From Methanosarcinales archaeon (GTDB lineage Archaea > Halobacteriota > Syntropharchaeia > Alkanophagales > Methanospirareceae), in the NCBI GenBank assembly GCA_030611585.1, contig JAUWPM010000006.1:1-43704 (forward strand): a stretch of 43,704 bases of DNA, in the 5' to 3' direction. The notes beneath the pieces are model-generated. The model saw only the letters and a list, made by a program, of their open reading frames with translations. It had not been told where the DNA came from and searched no databases. Position numbers and translations under genes: made by a program. The stretch's first letter is position 1, and each line of letters starts with the position of its first letter. Below, piece after piece: positions 27,561 through 34,355 of this stretch.

Positions 27561-27825
27561 TTTACGAAGTTATCTTTTCCCAAAAGAGTTATAAGCAAAT
27601 TTATTAGAATCTTTTGACGATAAGTTGAAAGGGAGAATAAAGAAGGCAGCTATTGAAATTGGGAATGATCCTTGGCATAAAGGAACAATAAAGGTGGAGG
27701 GGTATGAAAACGTGAGGATGAAACGAGTGGGAAAATATAGGTTGCTTTATGCTGTTGATAAGCATAGAAAGGAGGTTTTGGTGGTGAAAATAGAGATAAA
27801 AGGTGAGACTACGTATAGGTTGTAG
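27557..27825 (+). pseudogene. RelE-family toxin with one frameshift
   Basis: From ATG 27557 the frame reads MIYEVIFSQKSYKQ and then stops. The next frame continues NLLESFDDKLKGRIKKAAIE, HKGTIKVEGYENVRMKRVGK, YRLLYAVDKHRKEVLVVKIE, to a stop at 27823-27825, a full RelE/ParE core. Inserting one A in the AAA at about 27599 restores a continuous ~90-residue protein. The break may be true inactivation or an assembly or sequencing error in the A-run. Without it this would be an intact antitoxin-toxin pair. Confidence 0.78.
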
Positions 27826-27827
27826 AA

Positions 27828-27950
27828 GATAATTCACTACCAACGTATTCTGAAGGGCAATTCTTTTGTGTCTTCAAGAATTTTTCTACCAACAGATACA
27901 AGTCCTTTTCGTGCATCTTCTCCAAATATGGCATTTCCTTCTTTTTGTCT
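27828..27950 (-). pseudogene. relic N5 of the lost gene family N (N-terminal end)
   Basis: Minus strand: MPYLEKMHEKDLYLLVEKFL, KTQKNCPSEYVGSELS, abutting the RelE gene end. This copy extends furthest upstream and suggests the family protein starts near MHEKDLYP. It lies immediately after the RelE stop. Confidence 0.6.
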
Positions 27951-27976
27951 CCCTTTTTTGACTCTTCCACAGAGTC

Positions 27977-28339
27977 TCAAAGTCCCAATGCAATACGCAA
28001 TCGCTGTTCTATTTCGTTCATCAAATCCCTGTCCATTTCCCCTAAAACGCGCAGCACAAGGGACTTATGGAGTAGCGCTAACTTGTGTGTTCTGAATACC
28101 GAGCGATATTTCAAACCCGTTTTCGGAAAGGAAGGGTGGTTTGGTTCGAGGACGAAATCAGTAGTGAGTAATTCCGCGTGCATTGAAGAGGAGATGAAAA
28201 GGCAGAGAAAGTCGTCTAATTTACGCATTAATTGGTCTGGCATAACCACTACCGCTGGACGGACTTTAATGCTGCTCAGGTCAGTAAACGGGTAGCGGAC
28301 AAGAACAATACTACCTCGTCTTACGATTCGCTGGGCCAT
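27977..28339 (-). CDS. MazF/PemK-type endoribonuclease toxin
   Basis: This 120-residue protein starts RRGSIVLVRYPFTDLSSIKV, RPAVVV, the MazF SH3-like barrel opening, with RSVFRTHKLALLHKSLVLR in the second half. MazF toxins cleave single-stranded RNA at short motifs. It overlaps the upstream antitoxin by 19 bases. It appears intact. Confidence 0.88.
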   Translation of the reverse strand: MAQRIVRRGSIVLVRYPFTDLSSIKVRPAVVVMPDQLMRKLDDFLCLFISSSMHAELLTTDFVLEPNHPSFPKTGLKYRSVFRTHKLALLHKSLVLRVLGEMDRDLMNEIEQRLRIALGL

Positions 28340-28578
28340 TTAACTCCATCACCATCTTCAATGGAATAGACATCTTCTTCCTTGCTATCCAGCCAGTCGA
28401 AACTCCCGGATTCCATGACAAGGTGCATGAGTTCTTGAGAGGGGATGTCATCGGTCAGAACGGAGAGATTGCGCAATTTCCGCCGTGTTATCACAAAAGC
28501 TACGAATGTCTCCACTTCTGCACGCTCCTGGGGTGTCATATTTTCAAGTAATTGCGATAGTTTTTTTGAGATAGGCAT
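28321..28578 (-). CDS. antitoxin of the MazF module (DUF2281-like)
   Basis: This 85-residue protein starts SKKLSQLLENMTPQERAEVE and ends with an acidic segment, SKEEDVYSIEDGDGVKW. The helical N-terminus with TPQERAEVETFV resembles antitoxins that pair with MazF-like toxins rather than classical MazE. GGAGGTAAATC precedes ATG 28578. The relic B lies just upstream. Confidence 0.75.
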   Translation of the reverse strand: MPISKKLSQLLENMTPQERAEVETFVAFVITRRKLRNLSVLTDDIPSQELMHLVMESGSFDWLDSKEEDVYSIEDGDGVKWPSES

Positions 28579-28676
28579 GATTTACCTCCGTGATATATAC
28601 CTTCTAAAAATAGTTTATTCTTACACTATATAAAAATTTCGTTTATATCCTGTTTATCTATTCGGAATGGCTGTTC

Positions 28677-28820
28677 TTAACGCCACCCCACCATCCTCTC
28701 TTCCTCTTCCGTCAGCCCATACAAATCATAAACCAGCCGGTCAATCTGCGCATCAACAATTTTTATCTGTCGTTCGTAAAGCTCTTTATCGCGCTCCATC
28801 TTTGCAGCGTGGTGTTTCTC
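28677..28820 (-). pseudogene. relic B: 3' end of a type IIG restriction-modification gene
   Basis: Minus strand: KMERDKELYERQIKIVDAQI, DRLVYDLYGLTEEEE, RMVGWR, stop 28677-28679. It matches the last ~45 codons of the intact enzyme. Homology continues ~25 bases past the stop (CTATTCGGAA), and the MazF-module promoter follows, as the TA promoters follow relics A and C. Confidence 0.75.
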
Positions 28821-28881
28821 ACTTTAAAAGTATCGGGCTCTTCCCCTTTTGCATTCCATTGTCTGTAAAGCAGATGTACAG

Positions 28882-29109
28882 TTAACGAGATTTAAGCCAA
28901 TCTTCTCTTGTAATTCCAGCCCGTTTCAAGATTCGAGCGAGTAGATCAATGCTGATATCGCCTCGATGCGGATTTGGGATTGTCAGAACCAGATTATCTT
29001 TTATCATGTAGGGGTGCTTCCCACCTTGATAAGGTCTGTCGAAACCCAGTTTGCGAAGTCGCTTCACCAATTCGATCCAGGAAACGGGAGAGAGCTTTGA
29101 TTTAGGCAC
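28882..29109 (-). CDS. hicA: HicA toxin (intact)
   Basis: This 75-residue double-stranded-RNA-binding-fold mRNA interferase has SWIELVKRLRKLGFDRPYQG, GKHPYMIKDNLVLTIPNPH with the catalytic-region glycine-x-H, and the C-terminal helix ITREDWLKSR. GTG 29109 overlaps the HicB stop. This is the only intact HicA in the window and serves as the reference for the two remnants. Confidence 0.9.
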   Translation of the reverse strand: MPKSKLSPVSWIELVKRLRKLGFDRPYQGGKHPYMIKDNLVLTIPNPHRGDISIDLLARILKRAGITREDWLKSR

Positions 29110-29356
29110 TGACCTCCATCTTTGTCAATTCCTCTATTTTATACTCGCCTATTGGTGGGAGGGGCAACCCCTTTCTCAGCCTTATTATAATCCATCCATC
29201 AACAACCTCAGCCAGATTCTTACGGCATTCTTCCAGCGTTTTACCAGTCGCCCACACCCCTTCTAACTCTGGCACTTCGCCATAATACGGCTCTTCATCC
29301 TTTATAAGCTCATACTTCGCTTTTGACATCGCCGCTTCGATATATTCTGTAATCAT
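29102..29356 (-). CDS. hicB: HicB antitoxin
   Basis: This 84-residue protein reads YELIKDEEPYYGEVPELEGV, WATGKTLEECRKNLAEVVDG, WIIIRLRKGLPLPPIGEYKI, a full HicB fold. GGAGGATAG precedes ATG 29356; a second ATG nine codons in (MSKAKYELI) is also possible. It is followed by HicA in the order hicB-hicA. Confidence 0.88.
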   Translation of the reverse strand: MITEYIEAAMSKAKYELIKDEEPYYGEVPELEGVWATGKTLEECRKNLAEVVDGWIIIRLRKGLPLPPIGEYKIEELTKMEVSA

Positions 29357-29504
29357 CTTCTATCCTCCATTTACGTTGCGCATTAGTTTACTACATAGGT
29401 ATATCAAGCTTTAAAAATATCGGACTTTTTACCTAACACTTTTTCTTTTTACAAAAAAGAAAACCTGTGCTAAAAGAAAAAATAAGAGAATGTTTTTGGT
29501 TAAG

Positions 29505-29722
29505 GTTTCTGTATTTTAGTTCCTTTTTTCCCCGCACATAAATAAATGAGCTTTTCACCTTGATTTGATTTTAAAACTCCAAACACATCTGCCCTGAGGC
29601 TCTTTTCGCCTCTCTTCAGCGATAAGATAATTCACATCCAACGTATTCTGAAAGACATTTCTTTTGTGTCTTCAAGAAATTTTCCACTGCAGGGGACAGG
29701 TCTTTTTCGTGCATTTTAATTA
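29505..29722 (-). pseudogene. relic N6 of the lost gene family N
   Basis: Minus strand: HEKDLSPAVENFLKTQKKCL-like sequence near 29715-29655, ADVFG/NQIK-like segments near 29590-29560, and a broken KKELK at 29520. It ends directly at the stop codon of the DUF262 gene (29723). The stretch 29357-29504 has no recognisable gene. Confidence 0.55.
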
Positions 29723-31849
29723 TCACGCCTCCCAATGCATCTGTATATACTCATGCGTTTCTCTGCTATCCAAAAGTCTTGTTGTATTACCTGCTCTGAT
29801 GTAGAATTCTTTTAGTCCATCACTACCTTTGAAAAACACCGGTTGTGGGGCTCTTTCGGTTGTTATTTTGCAGACGCTTTTTCCTTCTTTCTCTTCGAAA
29901 TCAATATGGGCATATTTTGTGAATTCCGGGCCTAAATAACTAGACATTAAAGAAATAACTGCTTGCTGGAAACCATCTATGGTTCCTTTTTTAAGCGTCT
30001 TTAAATCACTTTCTATTCCATAAACCTGTCCATCATCCATTACCCCGATAAGTAATGTCCCACCTTCACTATTCATGAAACCCGCCACCGATTTTACTAT
30101 AACCTTCTCAAGTCCTTTATTGACCTGTTCATTTCGAATATCCCACCGCAATGAAGATTTAAACTCTATCGTTAGCCTTTCGCCTGTATTAATGAAATCA
30201 TCAAGTGTCATAGGGCGGGGTGCTTCGCTTTCCTGCAGCAGTTGATTCCTAAAGTCGTTAATTTTCTCTGCTATCAGCTCTCTCCTTTTCTTTAAAAAAT
30301 CCTCATAGCGGTCAATTTCCCAGAGATTTTCATCCATGGGGATGAGTTGTTTCTCCAGAGCACCTGGAAATCTTTTCTCTATTTCCGGGAAATAGTCTTT
30401 TGGTATTCTGTTTGAAATCTCCTTGACATTCGTATCTGCTGTTAAGAATGCCCTGTTAGCGATTTCATTCATAATTTGTTTATGTATATTGTTTCTAGAG
30501 TCATAGCCACCTTCTTTGCGTAGCCGTGAAGTTGGAAAGATATGATGGCTCTGGATTGAGTATGGTCCGCTCTGTTTTGTATCCAATGGGATACCATTTA
30601 ACCAGTCGGTTGCACCGTTGGATTTTACCAAGATGTAAAGCATTCGGTAAAGTGGGTGCTGAATAATGCGACCCTCGAGGTCACTGGGTTTAACCTCTAT
30701 TCTGCCTCTCTGGTCAATAATAGCGTCGATCAACTCTTTCCAGGGTTCTGAATTTTTATCCACGATGGAAACATCGGAGTCTAATCGTTGATCGGTCTGC
30801 CCTGTATATCGCCCCCATATATGGGCCGCATAGAGCCAGCGGATGGCATTCTTAAGCGATTTCTCATTTGGGAACCTGTCACCATTTCTGGACAAATACA
30901 CAACCAATGGGAAAAGGGTATTTGTTGAATTTAAATCCTCTGTTGAATCAATAAACGCATGCTTTGGTAGGATGGCAATGAGATAACTGAGAATCTTTTC
31001 GAGCTTCGCCCATCCATCTTTTAATTCACTCGCAGGTGTTTTGTGGATGGTCTCGAAGAGCCCTCTACCCTTTACAATTCCTACGAGACATCTTACCAGA
31101 AATCCAAGATCAAAGTAAAAATGCGTTCCTTCGAGTTCTTTTATTTTCGCTTTAATTACCCGCCTTGCATGGGGCCATTTCCCCGTTATATGTGTGAGTG
31201 CGAGTTCGGCATCGGTGAGTTTTGTGCCCAAACTGTTAACGCGATCAAAAACATCTATCGCATCGTCAATAGATGCATCTGGTGGCACGTATTGTACTGG
31301 ATATCCCCTCTCTAATATATTTTTCAGCTTAGTAAGGTTGTCGTTGTATTGCTGGGCAAGTCCGAGAGGATTCCCACCTTCGGGCGATCCTTGCTTTGCA
31401 ATCTCGAAGACATTGATCGGATTATCTGGGTTGAAGCAATTTATAACTTCCACCCATAGAGGGTTATTTGCCATCAAGAGGGGTTGGAAGTACAGAAATT
31501 CACCCGTTTCAAGATTGAAATAGAGGTGCCTTGGATCGTGTTTAATGTCCCTTTCTACATAATACGGTGGGATTTCATTTTGAGTGAAAAGATAGAGGGT
31601 TGTTAGCCTTTGCTGACCGTCAAGAATTACCGCCTTTGACCCTAACTTCTCCCGATCCACCGCGAGATTCTTTATTTCTGGAGGTTTTTCTGTTTTCCAG
31701 AAAAGAAGGCTACCAGTAGGATATTTGCGAACAAGCGAGACCATCAACTGCTTTGACTGTTCAAGCGTCCAGACAAATTCCCTTTGAAACTCTGGAAGAA
31801 CGATGTCCTTCTTTTTTATGTCCGCCATTAATTCACCAATACTATTCAT
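29723..31849 (-). CDS. DUF262 - HNH - AlbA_2 fusion, putative type IV-like restriction or defence effector
   Basis: This 708-residue protein has three parts. DUF262 (about 1-230) carries ILDGQQRLTTLY (75-86) and FDRVNSLGTKLTDAEL (201-216), the ParB/GmrS-like fold. An HNH part (about 395-480) has SHHIFPTSRL (434-443) and NEIANRAFL, as in DUF1524/GmrD. A C-terminal AlbA_2 (Schlafen-type) domain (about 556-700) has LTIEFKSSLRWD and MNSEGGTLLIGVMDDGQVYG. GmrSD enzymes cut modified phage DNA. Joining that core to AlbA_2 is unusual to me. GGAGG lies upstream of ATG 31849. The gene follows the NucS-like gene by 45 bases. Confidence 0.88.
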   Translation of the reverse strand: MNSIGELMADIKKKDIVLPEFQREFVWTLEQSKQLMVSLVRKYPTGSLLFWKTEKPPEIKNLAVDREKLGSKAVILDGQQRLTTLYLFTQNEIPPYYVERDIKHDPRHLYFNLETGEFLYFQPLLMANNPLWVEVINCFNPDNPINVFEIAKQGSPEGGNPLGLAQQYNDNLTKLKNILERGYPVQYVPPDASIDDAIDVFDRVNSLGTKLTDAELALTHITGKWPHARRVIKAKIKELEGTHFYFDLGFLVRCLVGIVKGRGLFETIHKTPASELKDGWAKLEKILSYLIAILPKHAFIDSTEDLNSTNTLFPLVVYLSRNGDRFPNEKSLKNAIRWLYAAHIWGRYTGQTDQRLDSDVSIVDKNSEPWKELIDAIIDQRGRIEVKPSDLEGRIIQHPLYRMLYILVKSNGATDWLNGIPLDTKQSGPYSIQSHHIFPTSRLRKEGGYDSRNNIHKQIMNEIANRAFLTADTNVKEISNRIPKDYFPEIEKRFPGALEKQLIPMDENLWEIDRYEDFLKKRRELIAEKINDFRNQLLQESEAPRPMTLDDFINTGERLTIEFKSSLRWDIRNEQVNKGLEKVIVKSVAGFMNSEGGTLLIGVMDDGQVYGIESDLKTLKKGTIDGFQQAVISLMSSYLGPEFTKYAHIDFEEKEGKSVCKITTERAPQPVFFKGSDGLKEFYIRAGNTTRLLDSRETHEYIQMHWEA

Positions 31850-31894
31850 TTTGTTTTTCCTCCTCGCATGAATCCATGTTTGACATTAAGTATA

Positions 31895-32581
31895 TTAAAA
31901 CTTTTCTGACACAGGATTCTCTGGTAGGGCGTCCCGCACTACAAATTTCACTTCGTAGTACTTCAACTGGATATTGTGGTTAACAGAAACCGCATAATCA
32001 AGCCATTCGTCAAACTCGTTCACAATTATAATCCCTCTGACGTTCTCACCGTTCTTTGCTAAATTCCGGTTAATCCAGCCCATGTATCGTTGAATCTGAC
32101 CCACTACTTTATCGCTCTCTTTTCCCTTCTTTGTTTCAATCACGACAAAATCCCGGTTCTTATCAGTGCACAGAAGGTCTATGCGTCCAGCACTCTTTGT
32201 ATCGTATTCCTTTTCCTTCAGTTCAAGACCCTTTTCTATCTGCGATGGATCGCTTGCCAGATAGTTTATCAAATCTTTTTCCAAACTCACCGAATAGGGT
32301 GGAATCTCTATATTCTCATCTTCTTCATCAAACTCCTCTGCTAACCCGTAATAACCTTTTTCAAGTCCTTCTGTGGATAAAACACCTTCTTTTTTGAGTT
32401 TGCTTAGAAGCGAAGTAAGTCCTGGTGGCGTTCTGCGTCCCTTTTTGACATGTTCGGGTTGGCTGCTCCTTACAAATTCGATAATCCCATCTCTGTGGGC
32501 TGTGTGCTCTTTCTTTTCGTTTCTCAGATAGTACACAATCAAATCTCTTACACGCATTTTTTCTAAATCAACCATTTTCAT
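31895..32581 (-). CDS. winged-helix - NucS/EndoMS-type nuclease
   Basis: This 228-residue protein has an N-terminal winged-helix-like part (about 10-80) with GLTSLLSKLKKEGVLS. Its C-terminal NucS-family PD-(D/E)xK domain has AGRIDLLC (131-138), FVVIETKKGKESDKVVGQIQ (144-163) and RYMGWINRNLA. NucS cuts branched or mismatched DNA; the N-terminal DNA-binding part of NucS is replaced here by the winged helix. GGAGG is just before ATG 32581. It is first in an operon with the DUF262-AlbA gene, so the two probably act together. That is inferred. Confidence 0.85.
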   Translation of the reverse strand: MKMVDLEKMRVRDLIVYYLRNEKKEHTAHRDGIIEFVRSSQPEHVKKGRRTPPGLTSLLSKLKKEGVLSTEGLEKGYYGLAEEFDEEDENIEIPPYSVSLEKDLINYLASDPSQIEKGLELKEKEYDTKSAGRIDLLCTDKNRDFVVIETKKGKESDKVVGQIQRYMGWINRNLAKNGENVRGIIIVNEFDEWLDYAVSVNHNIQLKYYEVKFVVRDALPENPVSEKF

Positions 32582-32631
32582 CTTCTACCTCCTTTTTTCT
32601 CCTTTTCCCCATTGACGCTGTGAAACACACT

Positions 32632-33102
32632 TCAAATCTCATCAACATTTCTTAATACTTCTTCGATTAGTTCATCGTCCAAATAGTAACCAGCCTCTAA
32701 TAGCTCATCTATACATTCCTTAACACTTCTTATGATGCCTTTCTTTTTGGCTTCGACAAACAAACCAATTGTACCTCTGATTTCAAGTCCAAGTTTCCTT
32801 GCAGCATTTCTGCCCCTTTTTTCGTCAATTAATATTCGAGCACTTGAGTGCAGTGCCAGAGCAATTGCCTCCGCCTCTCCTTCATCAACCACGAGCATGA
32901 GTGCCTTCACCAATTCGGTGTTCTTCACTTCAGTAGCATTAATCCAGGGATTATCACTGAATATAATAGTCCCTTCTGGTTTTCTCCGTAACTCTCTCGC
33001 GACAGCTTCCGGAACCAAAACTTCTTCATGCACCTCTTTAAGGATAAAAAGTAACCTCGCTTTAAACAACACCACCAAGGGACCGGTATCAGAAACGATC
33101 AT
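32632..33102 (-). CDS. DUF3368 PIN-like toxin
   Basis: This 156-residue protein starts VSDTGPLVVLFKARLL and contains VDEGEAEAIALALHSSARIL, IDEKRGRNAARKLGLEIRGT, the DUF3368 PIN-fold motifs with acidic metal ligands. It is coupled to the UPF0175 antitoxin by ATGA overlap at 33099-33102. Predicted RNase toxin. Confidence 0.9.
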   Translation of the reverse strand: MIVSDTGPLVVLFKARLLFILKEVHEEVLVPEAVARELRRKPEGTIIFSDNPWINATEVKNTELVKALMLVVDEGEAEAIALALHSSARILIDEKRGRNAARKLGLEIRGTIGLFVEAKKKGIIRSVKECIDELLEAGYYLDDELIEEVLRNVDEI

Positions 33103-33326
33103 ATTTTGTCAAGTTCCTCTCGTAAATCCTCCACGGTGATATTTGTGTAGCTGACCTTCCTTTTTCCTAACTCGTAGAGGAAATCCCAGAGTGTTAACTG
33201 TGCAGTATCCGCAGCTTGTTTCAATGTCAGCTTCCCCTCTCTGTAAAGCTCCGCAGCTAAAGCTATCCTCGCTTCGTCTTCATTAACATCTCCAACCAAT
33301 GGAACTTCCAGTATTTTTACCGCCAT
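33099..33326 (-). CDS. UPF0175 antitoxin
   Basis: This 75-residue protein has ARIALAAELYREGKLTLKQA, ADTAQLTLWDFLYELGKRKV, the UPF0175 helix-turn-helix. UPF0175 with DUF3368 is a recurrent TA pair. A TATA-like TTTTTATATTC about 30 bases before ATG 33326 lies inside the sequence shared by relic C and relic A, so this gene seems to use a promoter attached to the repeated segment. Confidence 0.9.
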   Translation of the reverse strand: MAVKILEVPLVGDVNEDEARIALAAELYREGKLTLKQAADTAQLTLWDFLYELGKRKVSYTNITVEDLREELDKI

Positions 33327-33402
33327 GTCTATCTATAAATCTATTCTTCCTTTGAATATAAAAACTTTTCTATCCTATTTTTGCTATTCGGCACTACTAA
33401 TC

Positions 33403-33602
33403 TTAGCGTGCTTCCACCACCTTCACCTCCTCCTCCGTCAGCCCATACAAATCATAAACCAACCTGTCAATCTGCGCATCAACAATCTTTATCTGCCGTT
33501 CGTAAAGCTCTTTATCCCGCTCCATTCTCACCTCGTGGTATTTCTTCTGCAGTTCGAGCATGTTCTCAACCAAAGAAACGAGTTTATCGTGCAGGGCTTT
33601 TG
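33403..33602 (-). pseudogene. relic C: 3' end of a type IIG restriction-modification gene
   Basis: Minus strand: KALHDKLVSLVENMLELQKK, YHEVRMERDKELYERQIKIV, DAQIDRLVYDLYGLTEEEVK, VVEAR, stop 33403-33405. It matches the last ~65 codons of the intact enzyme at 34356-37244 with a handful of changes. The flank past the stop (33335-33402) matches that of relic A. Upstream homology ends at 33602, where an unrelated small gene follows. Confidence 0.8.
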
Positions 33603-33628
33603 AAATGCCTGTTGACTATCTTCACTAT

Positions 33629-33757
33629 TTATTCCTTATCCTCTTCTTTCACAGCACTTGCAATCCCAATCGCTATAGTCCCAGCCTCTTTACCACCCGG
33701 TTTGACTTCTAAAGGCTTAACTCGATCTGTATCTTTTTCTTTATCTTCCTCCGACAT
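33629..33757 (-). CDS. 42-residue protein, partner of the membrane gene
   Basis: This 42-residue frame reads MSEEDKEKDTDRVKPLEVKP, GGKEAGTIAIGIASAVKEED and KE. It starts at ATG 33757, with GGTGGGTGAT overlapping the stop of the membrane gene four bases upstream. The ends are charged and a short hydrophobic TIAIGIASAV stretch is too short to span a membrane. The family was not recognised. Its tight spacing and Shine-Dalgarno suggest it is translated. Confidence 0.55.
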   Translation of the reverse strand: MSEEDKEKDTDRVKPLEVKPGGKEAGTIAIGIASAVKEEDKE

Positions 33758-33761
33758 ATTA

Positions 33762-34262
33762 TCACCCACCTATTATACTTTTAGCAACCAATATTATAAA
33801 TATAATATCTGCGATGATAAAAGAGTAGAGAGCAATAGTAAACCACCGCATCCGATTTTTATATTTATTTAAATTGTATTCATAAGCTTCTTTAAAGTGA
33901 TATAGAAAATCTTCAAAAAGCGTTTGTTCATGCATCCTTAACAATTCATCGAATCTCTCTTGTTTAAATATATCTAAGTCCTTATACTCTGTCGGAATAG
34001 AGAGAGGGATAGTTATAACTAACGAAATGACTGAGAAAAGGAGAAAAAGATATAATAAAATCCAATCTACATTTGAAAACTGTAACCCCACTTGGCGCAA
34101 AAACAATACCAGTGTTAAAATAATTGAAAGAGTAGCTAAAATAACGCCTACAAGTGTCATGTTTCGGGCATTAAGGTTAGAAATGTTGTTCTCCACTCTT
34201 TCAAAAACTTCGGCCCCTCTGTCGATAAGAATGTTGTATCGGTTTCTATCTTCTTCTTCCAT
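33762..34262 (-). CDS. three-helix membrane protein, SLATT-like layout
   Basis: This 166-residue protein has an N-terminal cytosolic helix, two close membrane segments (about 37-58 and 67-88), a ~50-residue charged helical part (YKDLDIFKQERFDELLRMHE) and a third membrane segment (about 142-164). Such layouts occur in pore-forming effectors of anti-phage systems (SLATT/2TM types), but there is no clear family motif, so the analogy is inference. It is adjacent to the type IIG gene and followed closely by the 42-residue gene. Confidence 0.7.
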   Translation of the reverse strand: MEEEDRNRYNILIDRGAEVFERVENNISNLNARNMTLVGVILATLSIILTLVLFLRQVGLQFSNVDWILLYLFLLFSVISLVITIPLSIPTEYKDLDIFKQERFDELLRMHEQTLFEDFLYHFKEAYEYNLNKYKNRMRWFTIALYSFIIADIIFIILVAKSIIGG

Positions 34263-34355
34263 TTTTATCTGTTTAAAATTCTTCAGTTACGCCTCATTAA
34301 GATTTCGTTTAAAAGATATGCTGATTAATTAGAATATATATGATACCTTCCTCAT

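Noticed and set aside
27868-28295. two plus-strand frames over the MazF gene
   Set aside because: MazF on the minus strand has a clear fold signature, an overlapping antitoxin and a Shine-Dalgarno; these frames are its shadow.
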